Origin: Alsobacter soli
GTDB taxonomy: Bacteria; Pseudomonadota; Alphaproteobacteria; Rhizobiales; Beijerinckiaceae
Assembly: GCF_003004785.1 (NCBI RefSeq)
Contig: NZ_PVZS01000003.1
Location: 124,001-188,000, forward strand
DNA length: 64,000 nucleotides
Direction: 5' to 3'
The position numbers and the translations under genes were made by a program. Within the stretch, counting starts at the first letter, position 1; each line of letters opens with the position of its first letter. The notes beneath the pieces were generated by a model. That model worked only from the letters and a program-made list of their open reading frames with translations. It was not told the DNA's origin and did no database searches. This document shows positions 1 to 9,122 of the stretch, piece after piece.

Positions 1-857
1 TCGATCCAGACCGCGCCGACCGGGCTGTTCGGGCCGGCCGCCACCGTGAACGGCTCCGTCGCCTTCACGCCCTTGAAGGCGTATTTCGGATCGTAGTGGT
101 AGATGGGATCCTTCGCGACGCCTGTGATCTTGAAGTCGCCCGTGGGCGCCGGCTTGTCATTGCTGCCGATCGTCGCCGGGTAGGACGCAACGAGGCGGCC
201 GTCGTCCGAGAAGGCGCGCAACACGCGCTGATCCTTGTCGATCTCGACGCGTGTCACCTTGGCGGCGTTCCCCTCCCGCGTGACGTCCGGCACCAGCAAC
301 GTGTCCCCATCCTTCTTGAAGCTTTCGCGGGGATTGAGCTGCGACAGAAGGGGCTCGTCGACATGGAAGCGCTCCGCGAACATTTCACGGGGCGTGCGAT
401 AGGCCAGCTTCTTCAGCTTCGCCTGCTCTTCCAGCTTGGACGGGATCTTCTTGATGAAGGGGCCTTTCAGGTCAGCCTTCTTGATCTCGTATTCAGTCAT
501 CACGGGTTTTTGGTCCTGGTTCAGCGCGTCCCAGGTCGCCTGATCCAACTTGCCGCTGACCGGAAGGCCCCTCGCCTCCTGGAACGCCGCGAGCGCCTTG
601 TGGAAATTGTCGCCGTCCTTCCCGTCGATGGCGCCCGGCGAGAAGCGCTGGCGATCGAGCAGCACCTGCGCCTTCAGGTAGCCAGGGTCCACCTTGGCGG
701 GCGCCTTCGCGTGCTTGCCCCGAGCGGGCTGAGCCTCGCGGGGCATCGGGGCGTTGTTGATGGTGTCCGCATCGAGCTTGGGCGCGTGCGTCTTGGCCTG
801 CGCCGTGCAGGGCAAGGCGGCGACGCCCACGAGCAGAGCTAAGGCCAGCCTCTTCAT
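1..857 (-). CDS. L,D-transpeptidase (ErfK/YbiS family) with peptidoglycan-binding domain, C-terminus off the window
   Basis: The gene reads leftward from an ATG at 857 and runs off the window edge, so only about 285 N-terminal residues are visible. A Sec signal peptide (MKRLALALLVGVAALPCTAQA) is followed by a peptidoglycan-binding-1 type helical repeat (around residues 60-110, with DRQRFSPGAIDGKDG and FQEARGLPVSGKLD). The start of a YkuD fold follows, with the usual VEIDKDQRVLRAFSDDGRLVASYPATIGS beginning split here as VEIDKDQRVLRAF and YPATIGS, then PTGDFKI and NSPVGAVWID. The catalytic HxxxxxxxS-H-G-C region lies beyond the edge. Enzymes of this family make 3-3 peptide cross-links or attach lipoprotein to peptidoglycan in the periplasm. 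The family call is firm; catalytic integrity cannot be judged. Confidence 0.88.
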   Translation of the reverse strand, partial: MKRLALALLVGVAALPCTAQAKTHAPKLDADTINNAPMPREAQPARGKHAKAPAKVDPGYLKAQVLLDRQRFSPGAIDGKDGDNFHKALAAFQEARGLPVSGKLDQATWDALNQDQKPVMTEYEIKKADLKGPFIKKIPSKLEEQAKLKKLAYRTPREMFAERFHVDEPLLSQLNPRESFKKDGDTLLVPDVTREGNAAKVTRVEIDKDQRVLRAFSDDGRLVASYPATIGSNDKPAPTGDFKITGVAKDPIYHYDPKYAFKGVKATEPFTVAAGPNSPVGAVWI

Positions 858-940
858 TCTGAATCTCCAAAGCAAATGGGCGATGGCGCCCTTGCTTTGA
901 CAATGCCTTAGGTGGGCCCGTGTTCCCGGACACGCTCTCG

Positions 941-1759
941 CTACTGGCAGATGCGGTAGCCGTTCTTCCGGCCCCGCAAGTCCAGGTGAAGATGATCGGC
1001 ATGTTCGGGGTTGGCTCCGGGACCCAGGACGGTGGTGAAATAACCGCAGGCGCCGGTCCGCACCTCGCCCGCGAAACGTCCGTCCGGCCCCTCGGGGTCC
1101 GCCTTCCCGATCGTGACCGAGCCGCGCTTGAAAAAGTCGAACCCGACGACGTCGACGCCATTCGCGAAGGCGTGTTCGCTGAGCTTGGCGCCTTGCTGAT
1201 GATTTTGGGTGCGGCATTGATAGGACGTGCCGATCGCGATCCGGCGCGGAGCCGCGCTCAGGTCCTTTTCCGCAGCGGCCGTCACCACGTCCCGGGACCA
1301 GAGCGCCAGCGCCTCTGCGGCCGCGCAGGTCAGGGTGACCGGCGGCGAGACTTCGACGCCATCGGGCAAACCGCTCACTTCAAGCGGCTTCGAGGCCCCG
1401 CAGGCTCCCTCCTCGATGGGAGGGCGTTCCTTGGCGCGGACGCCCAAGCGGGCGAGGCGCTCCTCGCAGCCCGCGTCATCGTCCTGCTCCGCGATGTTCC
1501 GTTGCACCCTAGGGGCCGTCGAAGCTTCGCCGGATCCGAGGCCAGGCGGCCGATCAGGCGGCAGAGGAACTGCGCTGATGGAGCTGGTTTCTGGAGAGTA
1601 GCCGAATTCGGGCGGCCGTTCGGGCGGGAGCGGCGATCCGGAGTCCGGACTGTGGTCCGCGGCCGCGTCGGCCGGCCTTTCGGGCGGCAACGGCGCGCTG
1701 CGCTCGGCCGCCGCGGCGGGAGCGGACGCGAGAAGAACACAAAGGATGGCGCGTAGCAT
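941..1759 (-). CDS. Extensin-like C-terminal domain protein with PLPPxRP repeats
   Basis: This is a 272-aa exported protein. The ATG at 1759 is preferred over a GTG at 1765 because it starts the signal peptide MLRAILCVLLASAPAAAA directly. A proline-rich segment follows with three PLPP(E/D)RP repeats (about residues 23-75). The C-terminal half is the bacterial 'extensin-like' domain, with conserved cysteines and the terminal motif HADHLHLDLRGR. That motif and the SEHAFANGVDV motif resemble the metal ligands of the LAS/D,D-peptidase fold, so a role in peptidoglycan processing is likely but inferred. It sits between an L,D-transpeptidase and a lytic transglycosylase on the same strand, which fits wall work. 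No clear Shine-Dalgarno sequence precedes the ATG. Confidence 0.85.
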   Translation of the reverse strand: MLRAILCVLLASAPAAAAERSAPLPPERPADAAADHSPDSGSPLPPERPPEFGYSPETSSISAVPLPPDRPPGLGSGEASTAPRVQRNIAEQDDDAGCEERLARLGVRAKERPPIEEGACGASKPLEVSGLPDGVEVSPPVTLTCAAAEALALWSRDVVTAAAEKDLSAAPRRIAIGTSYQCRTQNHQQGAKLSEHAFANGVDVVGFDFFKRGSVTIGKADPEGPDGRFAGEVRTGACGYFTTVLGPGANPEHADHLHLDLRGRKNGYRICQ

Positions 1760-1773
1760 GGGCACGGCTGATC

Positions 1774-1798
1774 AACGCCGCGCCCACGCCAAGGTTCG
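1774..1798 (-). promoter_or_regulatory. Weak EcfG-like promoter candidate upstream of extensin-like gene
   Basis: On the minus strand CGAAC is followed by 16 bases and CGTT, one mismatch from the EcfG consensus GGAAC-N16-CGTT. The predicted start of transcription would be only about 8 bases before the ATG at 1759, giving an almost leaderless message. This is the least convincing of the EcfG-like sites in the window. Confidence 0.25.
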
Positions 1799-1814
1799 CG
1801 CGCTAGCGAACCGA

Positions 1815-2894
1815 TCAGCTCGGATCGTTAGCCGCCGCGGTGTAAGCCGGGTCGCCGAAGGCGGTGACTCCCGTGTAGCGCGCCAGGCGCATGCCGATCA
1901 TGGAGTCGATCGAGTCATAGACCTGCGCGACGCTGAGCGGGCGTAGCCGACGCCCCTTGCGGGCGTAGAAGATCGTCTTGTTGGCGCGCGCCGCGGCGGG
2001 GAACTCTCTCGCGGCGGCGAGACCGGGCTTGTTGCGCTGAAGCTCCAGCAGCGTGGCTGCGTCCTGCGGGCCGAGGAAGTGCGTCAGGTAGAGTTCGGCG
2101 GGCTTGAGGTCGCGACCGATGCGGAACGCGACCTGGGCGCGATCGCGCTTCATCAACTCGCTCGCCATCACAGCCGCGATGTACGGGTCGCGGCGCAGGT
2201 CGAGGATGCGCTCGCGCAACTCCGGATCCTTGACGGTCGGCTTGTCGCCCGTCGTGTCGATCGAGGACGCCTCGAACGCCAGGCCGTGCCGCGCGCCGTA
2301 GTCGTGCACCACCTCGAGCCAGGTGGACTCGATGAACTGGAAGAGCCCTTCCGCGGAGGATGAAGAAGCGCGCACCTCGGGGCGGAAGCTCGACTCCTTG
2401 TCGGCCAGCGCCATCAGGTAGACCGGGTCCACCTCGGCCTGCTCGGCCGCGCGCAGCATGGTCATGACCATCTTGCGTGGCACGTTCAGCTTGCCGAACT
2501 GCAGCTTTTCTTCCGGAGCTTCGATCGGCGCAGCCGCCTCGCCCTCTGGAGCCGAAACCGTGGGGCCTTCGCTCGTGTCTGCGTCGCCAGGCAGCTCAAA
2601 AATGCGCCCGGTCAATGCGCGTTCCGCAAAACCAGGCACGCTATGGGCGATCGCGATGGCGATGGCCGGCAGCTTGTCCTTGTCGAACTCCTGGGCGGGC
2701 ACAAAGGCTACTGACGGCGCGGTCGCGACCGCAGGCACGATGCCCGACAGCACGGTGCCGGCGACCACGGCCAGGCACCAGCGCGCCGCCTTCGCGGCTT
2801 TTGTTTTTCCGGGGAACATGAGCGTTTTCCCCGCGTTGTCGGCAGGACGATCGGCGCTCTGGAACGCCGGCGTTGCAGCGACTTGACCTCGCAT
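1815..2894 (-). CDS. SLT-domain lytic transglycosylase, membrane-anchored
   Basis: A 359-aa protein whose ATG at 2894 is preceded by GGAG with five spacer bases; GTG at 2939 and ATG at 2819 are alternatives. A hydrophobic segment (around residues 34-60) should act as signal anchor. The catalytic SLT fold lies at about residues 160-290: DPVYLMALADKESSF carries the catalytic Glu of the ES motif, and SSSAEGLFQFIESTW is the GLFQ motif. Lytic transglycosylases cleave the MurNAc-GlcNAc bond of peptidoglycan with 1,6-anhydro products. The stretch between anchor and domain is acidic and proline-rich. Its neighbours downstream are also wall enzymes, although the gaps do not prove one operon. Confidence 0.85.
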   Translation of the reverse strand: MRGQVAATPAFQSADRPADNAGKTLMFPGKTKAAKAARWCLAVVAGTVLSGIVPAVATAPSVAFVPAQEFDKDKLPAIAIAIAHSVPGFAERALTGRIFELPGDADTSEGPTVSAPEGEAAAPIEAPEEKLQFGKLNVPRKMVMTMLRAAEQAEVDPVYLMALADKESSFRPEVRASSSSAEGLFQFIESTWLEVVHDYGARHGLAFEASSIDTTGDKPTVKDPELRERILDLRRDPYIAAVMASELMKRDRAQVAFRIGRDLKPAELYLTHFLGPQDAATLLELQRNKPGLAAAREFPAAARANKTIFYARKGRRLRPLSVAQVYDSIDSMIGMRLARYTGVTAFGDPAYTAAANDPS

Positions 2895-3327
2895 ACTCAC
2901 TCCGCGCAGCCCTGCGTCTTCGGAGACGTGGTCGTACACGTCATTGGAAGGCGCGACACAATGCTTCTGGGAGCACGGAAGATCGCTTCCGCGCCCATCG
3001 CCGCTCGTCCGCGGCCGTCTTGGTTAATGGCTCATTGACGGGCGGATGTGGCTGGAATGCGGCGCGGGCTCACGCGTGCGTGATCTTACGGAAGTGCGGA
3101 TTGCCGCTGAGACGGAGTTCGCCGTCTTTGGACGCGACATGCGATAAGCTTAAGCGGGCGAGATGGGCCGACCTGCTGGCCTTTCGGCGTAGAACACCGG
3201 CCCTCCGGCCGCGAGTGTGCTGCATTGGCCACACTGATCAGCATTCATTGCTCAAGATGAACCACCTGCGCGCAAGTGCGCGCATTCTTCTACTTAGCTC
3301 GGAAGCGAAAGCTTCTCTGTTGACTTA
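2895..3327. other. Intergenic region without recognisable gene
   Basis: About 430 bases lie between the transglycosylase start and the stop of the next minus-strand gene. Open frames on both strands lack a Shine-Dalgarno sequence and look like chance frames. There is no tRNA-like or strong terminator-like fold; a six-base inverted repeat near 3110-3127 is too weak to call. The transglycosylase promoter is presumably here but I cannot place it. Confidence 0.5.
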
Positions 3328-3702
3328 TCAATGATGGAGCGCGCGCTGCAACTGCGCCTTCGACATCCGCGAGCGGCCCGGAATATCGCGCTTGCGAGCC
3401 TCGGCGTAGAGTTCGGACTTGGTCCGGCCGCCGTCACCAGTGATCTTCCGCTGCGCCGTCTTGCCCTCCTTCTCCGCCATCGCGGTTTCACCACGACGTT
3501 CCTTCTGCTTCGTCCGCGCGAGCGCCTTGGCGTTCTTTTTCGGGCTCTCCCTGTTGCTGGCGCCGGCCTCGTGAAGGGCGATCGCGATCGCCTGCTTGGG
3601 GTTCTTCACCTTGCGGCCGCCGCGCTGCTCGAGTTCGCCGTGCTTGAACTCATGCATCACGCGCTCAACCGTCTTCTTCTGCCCTTCGCTTTCTTTTGGC
3701 AT
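3328..3702 (-). CDS. Small basic DUF6496-like protein with SAP/Rho-N-like C-terminus
   Basis: A 124-aa lysine- and arginine-rich protein. The ATG at 3702 is chosen because GGAGG stands six bases upstream; a longer frame to 3753 has no such site. The N-terminus (MPKESEGQKKTVERVMHEFKHGEL, here split as MPKESEGQKKTVERVMHEF then KHGELEQRGGRKVKNPKQAIAIAL) matches the DUF6496 type of short alphaproteobacterial protein. The C-terminal ~35 residues (GGRTKSELYAEARKRDIPGRSRMSK) look like the helix-turn-helix of Rho N-terminal or SAP domains, which bind nucleic acid. The link between these halves is a low-complexity KKNAKALARTKQKE stretch. A DNA- or RNA-binding stress role is inference, supported only by the EcfG-like promoter just upstream. 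Confidence 0.7.
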   Translation of the reverse strand: MPKESEGQKKTVERVMHEFKHGELEQRGGRKVKNPKQAIAIALHEAGASNRESPKKNAKALARTKQKERRGETAMAEKEGKTAQRKITGDGGRTKSELYAEARKRDIPGRSRMSKAQLQRALHH

Positions 3703-3727
3703 GGGAACCTCCACTCGTTGCGACGAC

Positions 3728-3752
3728 AACGCCAGCAGGAGTTGCAGGTTCA
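3728..3752 (-). promoter_or_regulatory. EcfG-like promoter (one mismatch) for the DUF6496-like gene
   Basis: On the minus strand TGAAC (3752-3748) and CGTT (3731-3728) are separated by exactly 16 bases. This is one base from the general-stress consensus GGAAC-N16-CGTT. The predicted leader to the ATG at 3702 would be about 20 bases and would include the GGAGG site. Confidence 0.45.
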
Positions 3753-3847
3753 CTCTTGCGCTCAGGGCCGGCGCGCCTCATTGACAGCGCTCAGGTCCGG
3801 TCGCGACGACAGGCGACAGGGCGACAAAGGCAGGGTGGAGACGCACG

Positions 3848-4837
3848 ATGCAGCTCGGAATGGTCGGCTTGGGTCGCATGGGCGCCAACATCGTGCGCCG
3901 GCTCATGCGGAGCGGGCATCAATGCGTGGTGTTCGACCGCAATCCCGAGCCGGGCAAGGCGCTCGCCGCTGAAGGCGCCATAGCCGCCGCCGACCTCGCC
4001 GGCCTGGTGGCGGGGCTCCAGGCCCCCCGCCATGTCTGGCTGATGCTGCCGGCCGGGGCGATCACGGAGGCCGCCATCCAGGAGCTCGCCGGATTGCTCG
4101 CCCCCGGCGATGTGATCATCGACGGCGGCAACGCCTTCTGGAAGGACGACATTCGCCGCGCCGGCGAACTCCGTGACAAGGACATCGCCTACCTCGACGT
4201 CGGCACCAGCGGCGGCGTCTGGGGGCTCGAGCGCGGCTACTGCCTGATGATCGGCGGCCCCAAGGACGTCGTGGAGCGCATGGATCCCATCTTCGCCGCC
4301 CTCGCTCCCGGGCTCGGCGACATTCCCCGGACGCCCGGACGGGAAGGCCGCGACGACCGCGTCGAGCAGGGTTACCTTCACGCCGGGCCGAATGGAGCCG
4401 GCCACTTCGTCAAGATGATCCACAACGGCATCGAATACGGGATGATGCAGGCCATCGCCGAGGGCTTCGACATTCTGCGCCACGCCGACAGCGACCAATT
4501 GCCTCCAGAGCATCGGATGACCCTGGATGTGGCCGAGATCGCCGAGGTCTGGCGCCGCGGCAGCGTGATCACGTCCTGGTTGCTGGACCTCACCGCCACG
4601 GCGCTGGCGGCCGACGAAACCCTGTCCGGATACTCGGGCTATGTGGAAGACTCCGGCGAGGGCCGCTGGACCGTGCAGGCCGCGGTCGAGGAGGCCGTGC
4701 CGGCCGAGGTCCTCACCGCAGCGCTCTATACCCGCTTCCGTTCCCGGCAGGACCATACCTTCGCAGAGAAGGTGCTCTCGGCCATGCGCAAGGGCTTCGG
4801 CGGCCATGTCGAGCCAAAGAAAGGCCCCGCCGCGTGA
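3848..4837 (+). CDS. gnd: 6-phosphogluconate dehydrogenase, decarboxylating (short, GndA/YqeC-like form)
   Basis: This 329-aa enzyme oxidatively decarboxylates 6-phosphogluconate to ribulose-5-phosphate. The N-terminal Rossmann motif [13 protein letters not shown] is followed by [10 protein letters not shown], and the active-site loops [11 protein letters not shown] and [16 protein letters not shown] are present. [20 protein letters not shown] supplies the catalytic Lys and His-Asn. The length is that of the short bacterial form (about 300-330 aa) rather than the 470-aa E. coli form; short forms often prefer NAD+, which is inference here. The ATG at 3848 has GGAG eight bases upstream. Its stop overlaps the start of gntK, so the pair should convert gluconate to pentose phosphate together. 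Confidence 0.93.
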   Translation: MQLGMVGLGRMGANIVRRLMRSGHQCVVFDRNPEPGKALAAEGAIAAADLAGLVAGLQAPRHVWLMLPAGAITEAAIQELAGLLAPGDVIIDGGNAFWKDDIRRAGELRDKDIAYLDVGTSGGVWGLERGYCLMIGGPKDVVERMDPIFAALAPGLGDIPRTPGREGRDDRVEQGYLHAGPNGAGHFVKMIHNGIEYGMMQAIAEGFDILRHADSDQLPPEHRMTLDVAEIAEVWRRGSVITSWLLDLTATALAADETLSGYSGYVEDSGEGRWTVQAAVEEAVPAEVLTAALYTRFRSRQDHTFAEKVLSAMRKGFGGHVEPKKGPAA

Positions 4838-5373
4838 CCGTGTCGTCCATGAAACCCGTCCAGGACCAGGCTTTAGCGCTCGTCATCATGGGCGTCGCCG
4901 GAGCCGGCAAGACCACGACGGCGCAGAACCTCTCCCGCGAACTCGGCTGGCCCTATCGGGACGCCGACGAATTCCATCCGCCAGCCAACGTCGCGAAGAT
5001 GAGCCGGGGCAAGGCGCTCACGGACGAGGACAGGTGGCCCTGGCTGCAGGCCATCGCGTCATGGATGGACGAAAAGCTCGCCGCCGGCCAGAGCTGCATT
5101 GTGACCTGCTCGGCCCTGAAGCGCGCCTATCGGGACGTGCTAGTCGGAGGCCGCGCGGGCGTGCGCATCATTCACCTCGTGGGCAGCCGCGAGTTGATCG
5201 GCGGGCGCATGGCGGCGCGCAAGGACCACTTCATGCCGACCAGCCTGCTCGACAGCCAGTTCGCCACGCTCGAGCAGCCAGCCGACGAGGAGCATGTCCT
5301 GAACATCTCCGTGGCGCAGACCCCGGCCGCCGTGGTTCGCGAGATCGTCGCCAGACTGGGCCTGGAAGGCTGA
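4834..5373 (+). CDS. gntK: Gluconokinase
   Basis: This 179-aa P-loop kinase phosphorylates gluconate to 6-phosphogluconate. The Walker A motif is GVAGAGKTT near residue 24, followed by [19 protein letters not shown] and [10 protein letters not shown], both diagnostic for Gnt[15 protein letters not shown] and the C-terminal [19 protein letters not shown] complete the family signature. The GTG at 4834 overlaps the gnd stop (GTGA); an ATG at 4849 is the alternative start. Its product is the substrate of the enzyme encoded just upstream, so the two-gene operon is a gluconate-to-ribulose-5-phosphate module. Confidence 0.93.
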   Translation: MTVSSMKPVQDQALALVIMGVAGAGKTTTAQNLSRELGWPYRDADEFHPPANVAKMSRGKALTDEDRWPWLQAIASWMDEKLAAGQSCIVTCSALKRAYRDVLVGGRAGVRIIHLVGSRELIGGRMAARKDHFMPTSLLDSQFATLEQPADEEHVLNISVAQTPAAVVREIVARLGLEG

Positions 5374-5403
5374 ACTCCCGACCCGCCGAGCGGGTGGGAG
5401 TTC
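5372..5403. terminator. Hairpin between convergent gntK and mfd
   Basis: An eight-base stem GAACTCCC/GGGAGTTC encloses, after one bulged G, a six-base stem ACCCGC/GCGGGT with a three-base loop. It begins within the gntK stop codon and ends 10 bases before the mfd stop. There is no T-run, so it may act as a bidirectional or Rho-assisted terminator. Confidence 0.65.
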
Positions 5404-5413
5404 GCAGACGTCC

Positions 5414-8400
5414 TCACGCCGCCTTGCGCGTCTCAGCGATGCGCGTGAGGTCCCGCAGGATCCGCGTGGCGCCCTTGAGCCGCTCGTCCAAGTCGTCGAA
5501 ATCCCGGATGAAGACGATCTTCATATCCGGGCGCACCTTGGCGAGCGAGCCCTGCTCCCCAACGAAGCGCACGAGCCCTTCCGGATTGGCGAAGGCGTTG
5601 TCGCGGAAGCTGAGGATGAGCCCCTTCGGGCCGGCGTCGACCTTCTCCACATTGGCGCGGCGGCACAGCGCCTTGATGGCGACGATCTGCAGCAGCTGCT
5701 TCACCTCTTCAGGCAGCGGGCCGAAGCGGTCGATCATCTCGGCCCCGAAGCCCTCGATTTCGCCGTCCGTCTCCAGCATGGACAGCCGCTTGTAGAGCCC
5801 CAGCCGCAGGTGCAGGTCCGGGACGTAGTGCTCGGGGATCATGACCGGCGCGCCCATGGTGATGGACGGCGACCACTGGGTCTCGGTGGCGTCCTCGTCG
5901 CTGATGCCGGCCTTCAGTTGCGCGACCGCCTCCTCCAGCATCTGCTGGTAGAGCTCGTACCCCACCTCCTTGATGTGGCCCGACTGCTCGTCGCCCAGGA
6001 GGTTTCCGGCGCCGCGGATGTCGAGGTCGTGGCTCGCCAGCTGGAAGCCCGCGCCCAGGGTGTCCAGCGATTGCAGCACCTTTAGCCGGCGCTCCGCCTG
6101 GACCGTGAGGGTGCGGTTCGCCGGAACGGTGAAGAGCGCGTAGGCGCGCGTCTTGCCGCGGCCCACACGTCCACGCAGCTGATAGAGCTGGCCGAGCCCG
6201 AACATGTCGGCCCTGTGCACGATCATGGTGTTCGCCGTCGGGATGTCGAGGCCGGACTCCACGATAGCCGTCGAGAGGAGGATATCGTACTTGCCCTCGT
6301 AAAAGGCTGTCATGACGTCCTCGAGCTCTGTCGCGGCCATCTGCCCATGGGCAACGGCGACCTTCGCTTCCGGCACCTCCGCGGCCAGGAAGGCGCGCGC
6401 TTCGGCGATGTCCTCGATACGCGGGCAGACGTAGAAGCTCTGTCCGCCGCGATACCGTTCCCGCAGAAGCGCCTCCCGGACGATCAGCGGATCGAACGGC
6501 GTCACGAAAGTGCGCACCGCCAGCCGGTCCACCGGCGGGGTGGCGATGATGGAGAGCTCGCGCACGCCGGTGAGGGCCAGCTGCAGGGTGCGCGGGATCG
6601 GCGTGGCGGACAGCGTCAGGACATGGACCTCGGCGCGCAGGTCCTTCAGGCGCTCCTTGTGGGCCACGCCGAAGTGCTGCTCTTCGTCCACGATCAGGAG
6701 CGAGAGATCCTTGAACTGGATGCCCTTGCCGAGCAGCGCATGCGTGCCGACCACGATGTCGACCGTTCCGTCCGCAAGCCCCGCTTTCACGGCCTTCATC
6801 TCGGCTGCCGGCACGAAGCGGGACGCCTGGGCGACCTTGATCGGGAGCCCATGGAACCGCTGCGAGAAGGTCTTGAAATGCTGGCGGGCCAGGAGGGTCG
6901 TGGGCACCACGACGGCGACCTGCCGCCCGGCCATCGCCGCCGCAAAAGCCGCGCGCAGCGCCACCTCGGTCTTGCCGAAGCCGACGTCGCCGCAGATGAG
7001 CCGGTCCATCGGCCTGCCCGAGCCGAGGTCATCCAGCACGGAGTCGATGGCGTTCTGCTGGTCCTCGGTCTCTTCGTAGGGGAAGCGGGCCGCGAACTCG
7101 TCGTAGACCCCATCCGGGGGCGCCAGCTTGGGCGCCTCCTTGAGGGCGCGGGCCGCCGCGATCTTGATGAGCGCGTGCGCCATTTCGCGGATGCGCTGCT
7201 TGAGCTTGGCCTTGCGGGCCTGCCACGCCCCTCCACCCAGGCGGTCGAGCGCGACTTCCGTGTCCTCCGAACCGTAGCGCGACAGGAGTTCGATATTTTC
7301 GACTGGCAGGAAGAGCTTGTCGCCGCCCGCGTAGTGAATCTCCAGGCAGTCATGCGGGGCTCCGGCGGCATCGATCGACTTCAAGCCGACGAAGCGCCCG
7401 ATGCCGTGGTCGACATGCACCACGAGGTCGCCTTGGGTCAGGCTGCCGACCTCGGCCAGCATGTCCTGCGGCCGCTTGGCGCGGCGCGCCTTGCGGACGA
7501 GGCGATCGCCAAGAATGTCCTGCTCGGCGACGACCGCGAGGTCCTCCGCCTCGAAGCCCGCCTCCATGCCCCAGACCGCCAAGCTCGCTACGTTGCGCGG
7601 ATGCGCCAGGGCGTGCGCGAGCACCTGGACCGAAACGGCGCCCTTGAGCCCGTGGTCGGAGAGCACGTGCGCCAGTCGCTCGCGGGAGCCATCCGACCAG
7701 GCGGAGAGGATCACGCGCTTGCCGCCCTGCTGAAGCGCCCGAATATGGGCTACAGCCGCGTCGAACACGTTGGCGCCCTCGCCTTCCTGGGCGCGCTCCG
7801 CCGCAAAGCTGCGGCCCTGTCGAGCGCCGAGGTCGACCACGGTACGGCCAGCGCCTTCCGGCTGGGCGAAGGGCGTCAGCCTCCCTACCGCCGCCGCGCC
7901 CAGGCGTTCGGCCCACTCCTCGGGTGCGAGATAGAGCCTGTCGGGTGGAAGCGGCTTGTATGGGGCGCCTGGCTGGCCGCCCTTGTCCAGCACGGTCTTG
8001 CGGGCGTCGTAATAGTCCTGGATCTGCGCCAGGCGCTCCCCTGCGGCGTCGTCCACGTTGTGATCCAGAACGAGGGGCGCGCCGGCGATGTAGTCGAAGA
8101 GGGTGTCCAGCCGCTCGTGGAACAGCGGCAGCCAGTGCTCCAGGCCGGGGTAGCGCCGGCCCTCGCTCACGGCCTCGTACAGCAGGTCGTCACGGGTCGC
8201 CGCGCCGAAAAGCGACACGTAGTTCTGGCGGAAGCGCTTGATGTTCTCGGTGGTGAGTTGCACCTCGCTCATTGGCACGAGGTCGAGCGACCGCAACTGT
8301 CCCGTGGTCCGCTGGGTCTCGGGGTCGAACGCCCGGATCGATTCCAGCGTGTCCCCGAAGAAGTCGAGGCGCACCGGCGCTGGCAGGCCTGGAGCATAGA

Positions 8401-8962
8401 GATCCACGATGCCGCCCCGCACCGCGTATTCGCCCGTCTCGCGCACGGTGGACGTGCGCAGGAATCCATTGGTCTCGAGCCATCCGGCGAGCGCGGTCGT
8501 GTCCACCATATTGCCCGGCGCAGCCGAGAAGCTTTCGGTGGCGACCTTCCGACGCTCGGGCGCGCGCTGCAGGATGGAGTTGACGGTGGTGGTCAGGATG
8601 CGGGGCTTGTCCTCTCCCGAGCGGGACTTCGCGAGCCGGGCCAGCACGGTCATGCGCTTAGCCGCGATGGCGGCGTTCGGCGACACGCGGTCGTAGGGCT
8701 GGCAGTCCCAGGCTGGGAGGGACAGGATTTCGATATCCGGTGCGACGAAGCCCAGGCCTGTTTCCAGCATGGCCTGGCGCTGCCCGTCCCGGGCCACGAA
8801 AACGAGAACGGCCGGCCGTTCCGACCCCTTTCGCGCCAGGGTTCGCGCCAGATCCGCAACCACAAGCGCGTCAAAGCCGTCCGGCACGGACGAGAGCGTC
8901 ACGCTTTGACCGCCGCCAAGGAGGTCCGCGATCCGGTCGTTGGAACGTTGAGGCTTTGCCAT
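5414..8962 (-). CDS. mfd: Transcription-repair coupling factor
   Basis: This 1182-aa helicase displaces stalled RNA polymerase and recruits UvrA. The N-terminal UvrB-homology region is followed by a CarD-like RNA polymerase interaction domain (GDLVVHVDHGIGRFVGL). The motor has Walker A GDVGFGKTEVA, Walker B LLIVDEEQHFGV and motif III LSATPIPRTL. RGRVGRGKTRAYA and DLDIRGAGNLLGDEQSGH precede the C-terminal D7 domain. The ATG at 8962 (MAKPQRSND) is preferred over a frame extending to 9064, whose extra residues do not look like Mfd. No strong Shine-Dalgarno sequence is visible. Confidence 0.96.
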   Translation of the reverse strand: MAKPQRSNDRIADLLGGGQSVTLSSVPDGFDALVVADLARTLARKGSERPAVLVFVARDGQRQAMLETGLGFVAPDIEILSLPAWDCQPYDRVSPNAAIAAKRMTVLARLAKSRSGEDKPRILTTTVNSILQRAPERRKVATESFSAAPGNMVDTTALAGWLETNGFLRTSTVRETGEYAVRGGIVDLYAPGLPAPVRLDFFGDTLESIRAFDPETQRTTGQLRSLDLVPMSEVQLTTENIKRFRQNYVSLFGAATRDDLLYEAVSEGRRYPGLEHWLPLFHERLDTLFDYIAGAPLVLDHNVDDAAGERLAQIQDYYDARKTVLDKGGQPGAPYKPLPPDRLYLAPEEWAERLGAAAVGRLTPFAQPEGAGRTVVDLGARQGRSFAAERAQEGEGANVFDAAVAHIRALQQGGKRVILSAWSDGSRERLAHVLSDHGLKGAVSVQVLAHALAHPRNVASLAVWGMEAGFEAEDLAVVAEQDILGDRLVRKARRAKRPQDMLAEVGSLTQGDLVVHVDHGIGRFVGLKSIDAAGAPHDCLEIHYAGGDKLFLPVENIELLSRYGSEDTEVALDRLGGGAWQARKAKLKQRIREMAHALIKIAAARALKEAPKLAPPDGVYDEFAARFPYEETEDQQNAIDSVLDDLGSGRPMDRLICGDVGFGKTEVALRAAFAAAMAGRQVAVVVPTTLLARQHFKTFSQRFHGLPIKVAQASRFVPAAEMKAVKAGLADGTVDIVVGTHALLGKGIQFKDLSLLIVDEEQHFGVAHKERLKDLRAEVHVLTLSATPIPRTLQLALTGVRELSIIATPPVDRLAVRTFVTPFDPLIVREALLRERYRGGQSFYVCPRIEDIAEARAFLAAEVPEAKVAVAHGQMAATELEDVMTAFYEGKYDILLSTAIVESGLDIPTANTMIVHRADMFGLGQLYQLRGRVGRGKTRAYALFTVPANRTLTVQAERRLKVLQSLDTLGAGFQLASHDLDIRGAGNLLGDEQSGHIKEVGYELYQQMLEEAVAQLKAGISDEDATETQWSPSITMGAPVMIPEHYVPDLHLRLGLYKRLSMLETDGEIEGFGAEMIDRFGPLPEEVKQLLQIVAIKALCRRANVEKVDAGPKGLILSFRDNAFANPEGLVRFVGEQGSLAKVRPDMKIVFIRDFDDLDERLKGATRILRDLTRIAETRKAA

Positions 8963-9122
8963 GGGAAACCGCTGCCGCCAAATGCAAACAATCCCGGACC
9001 CCGTTTCGGGGCCCAGGTTCAAAGCTAAGGAGCGCTCGCTACCGCATCCGCTCCGGCGAGGCAAATAGGGCGCTGGGGCGCACGCGCCAGATCACCCGCC
9101 GGGCGATACAGGTCCAAACGCC

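Noticed and set aside
906-926. GGAAC-N16-CATT on the minus strand upstream of the L,D-transpeptidase
   Set aside because: The -10 half differs at the conserved G of CGTT; too weak to call as an EcfG promoter.
2873-3334. 153-codon plus-strand open frame in the gap before the DUF6496-like gene
   Set aside because: No ribosome site, arginine-rich random composition and no recognisable motif; looks like a GC-rich chance frame.
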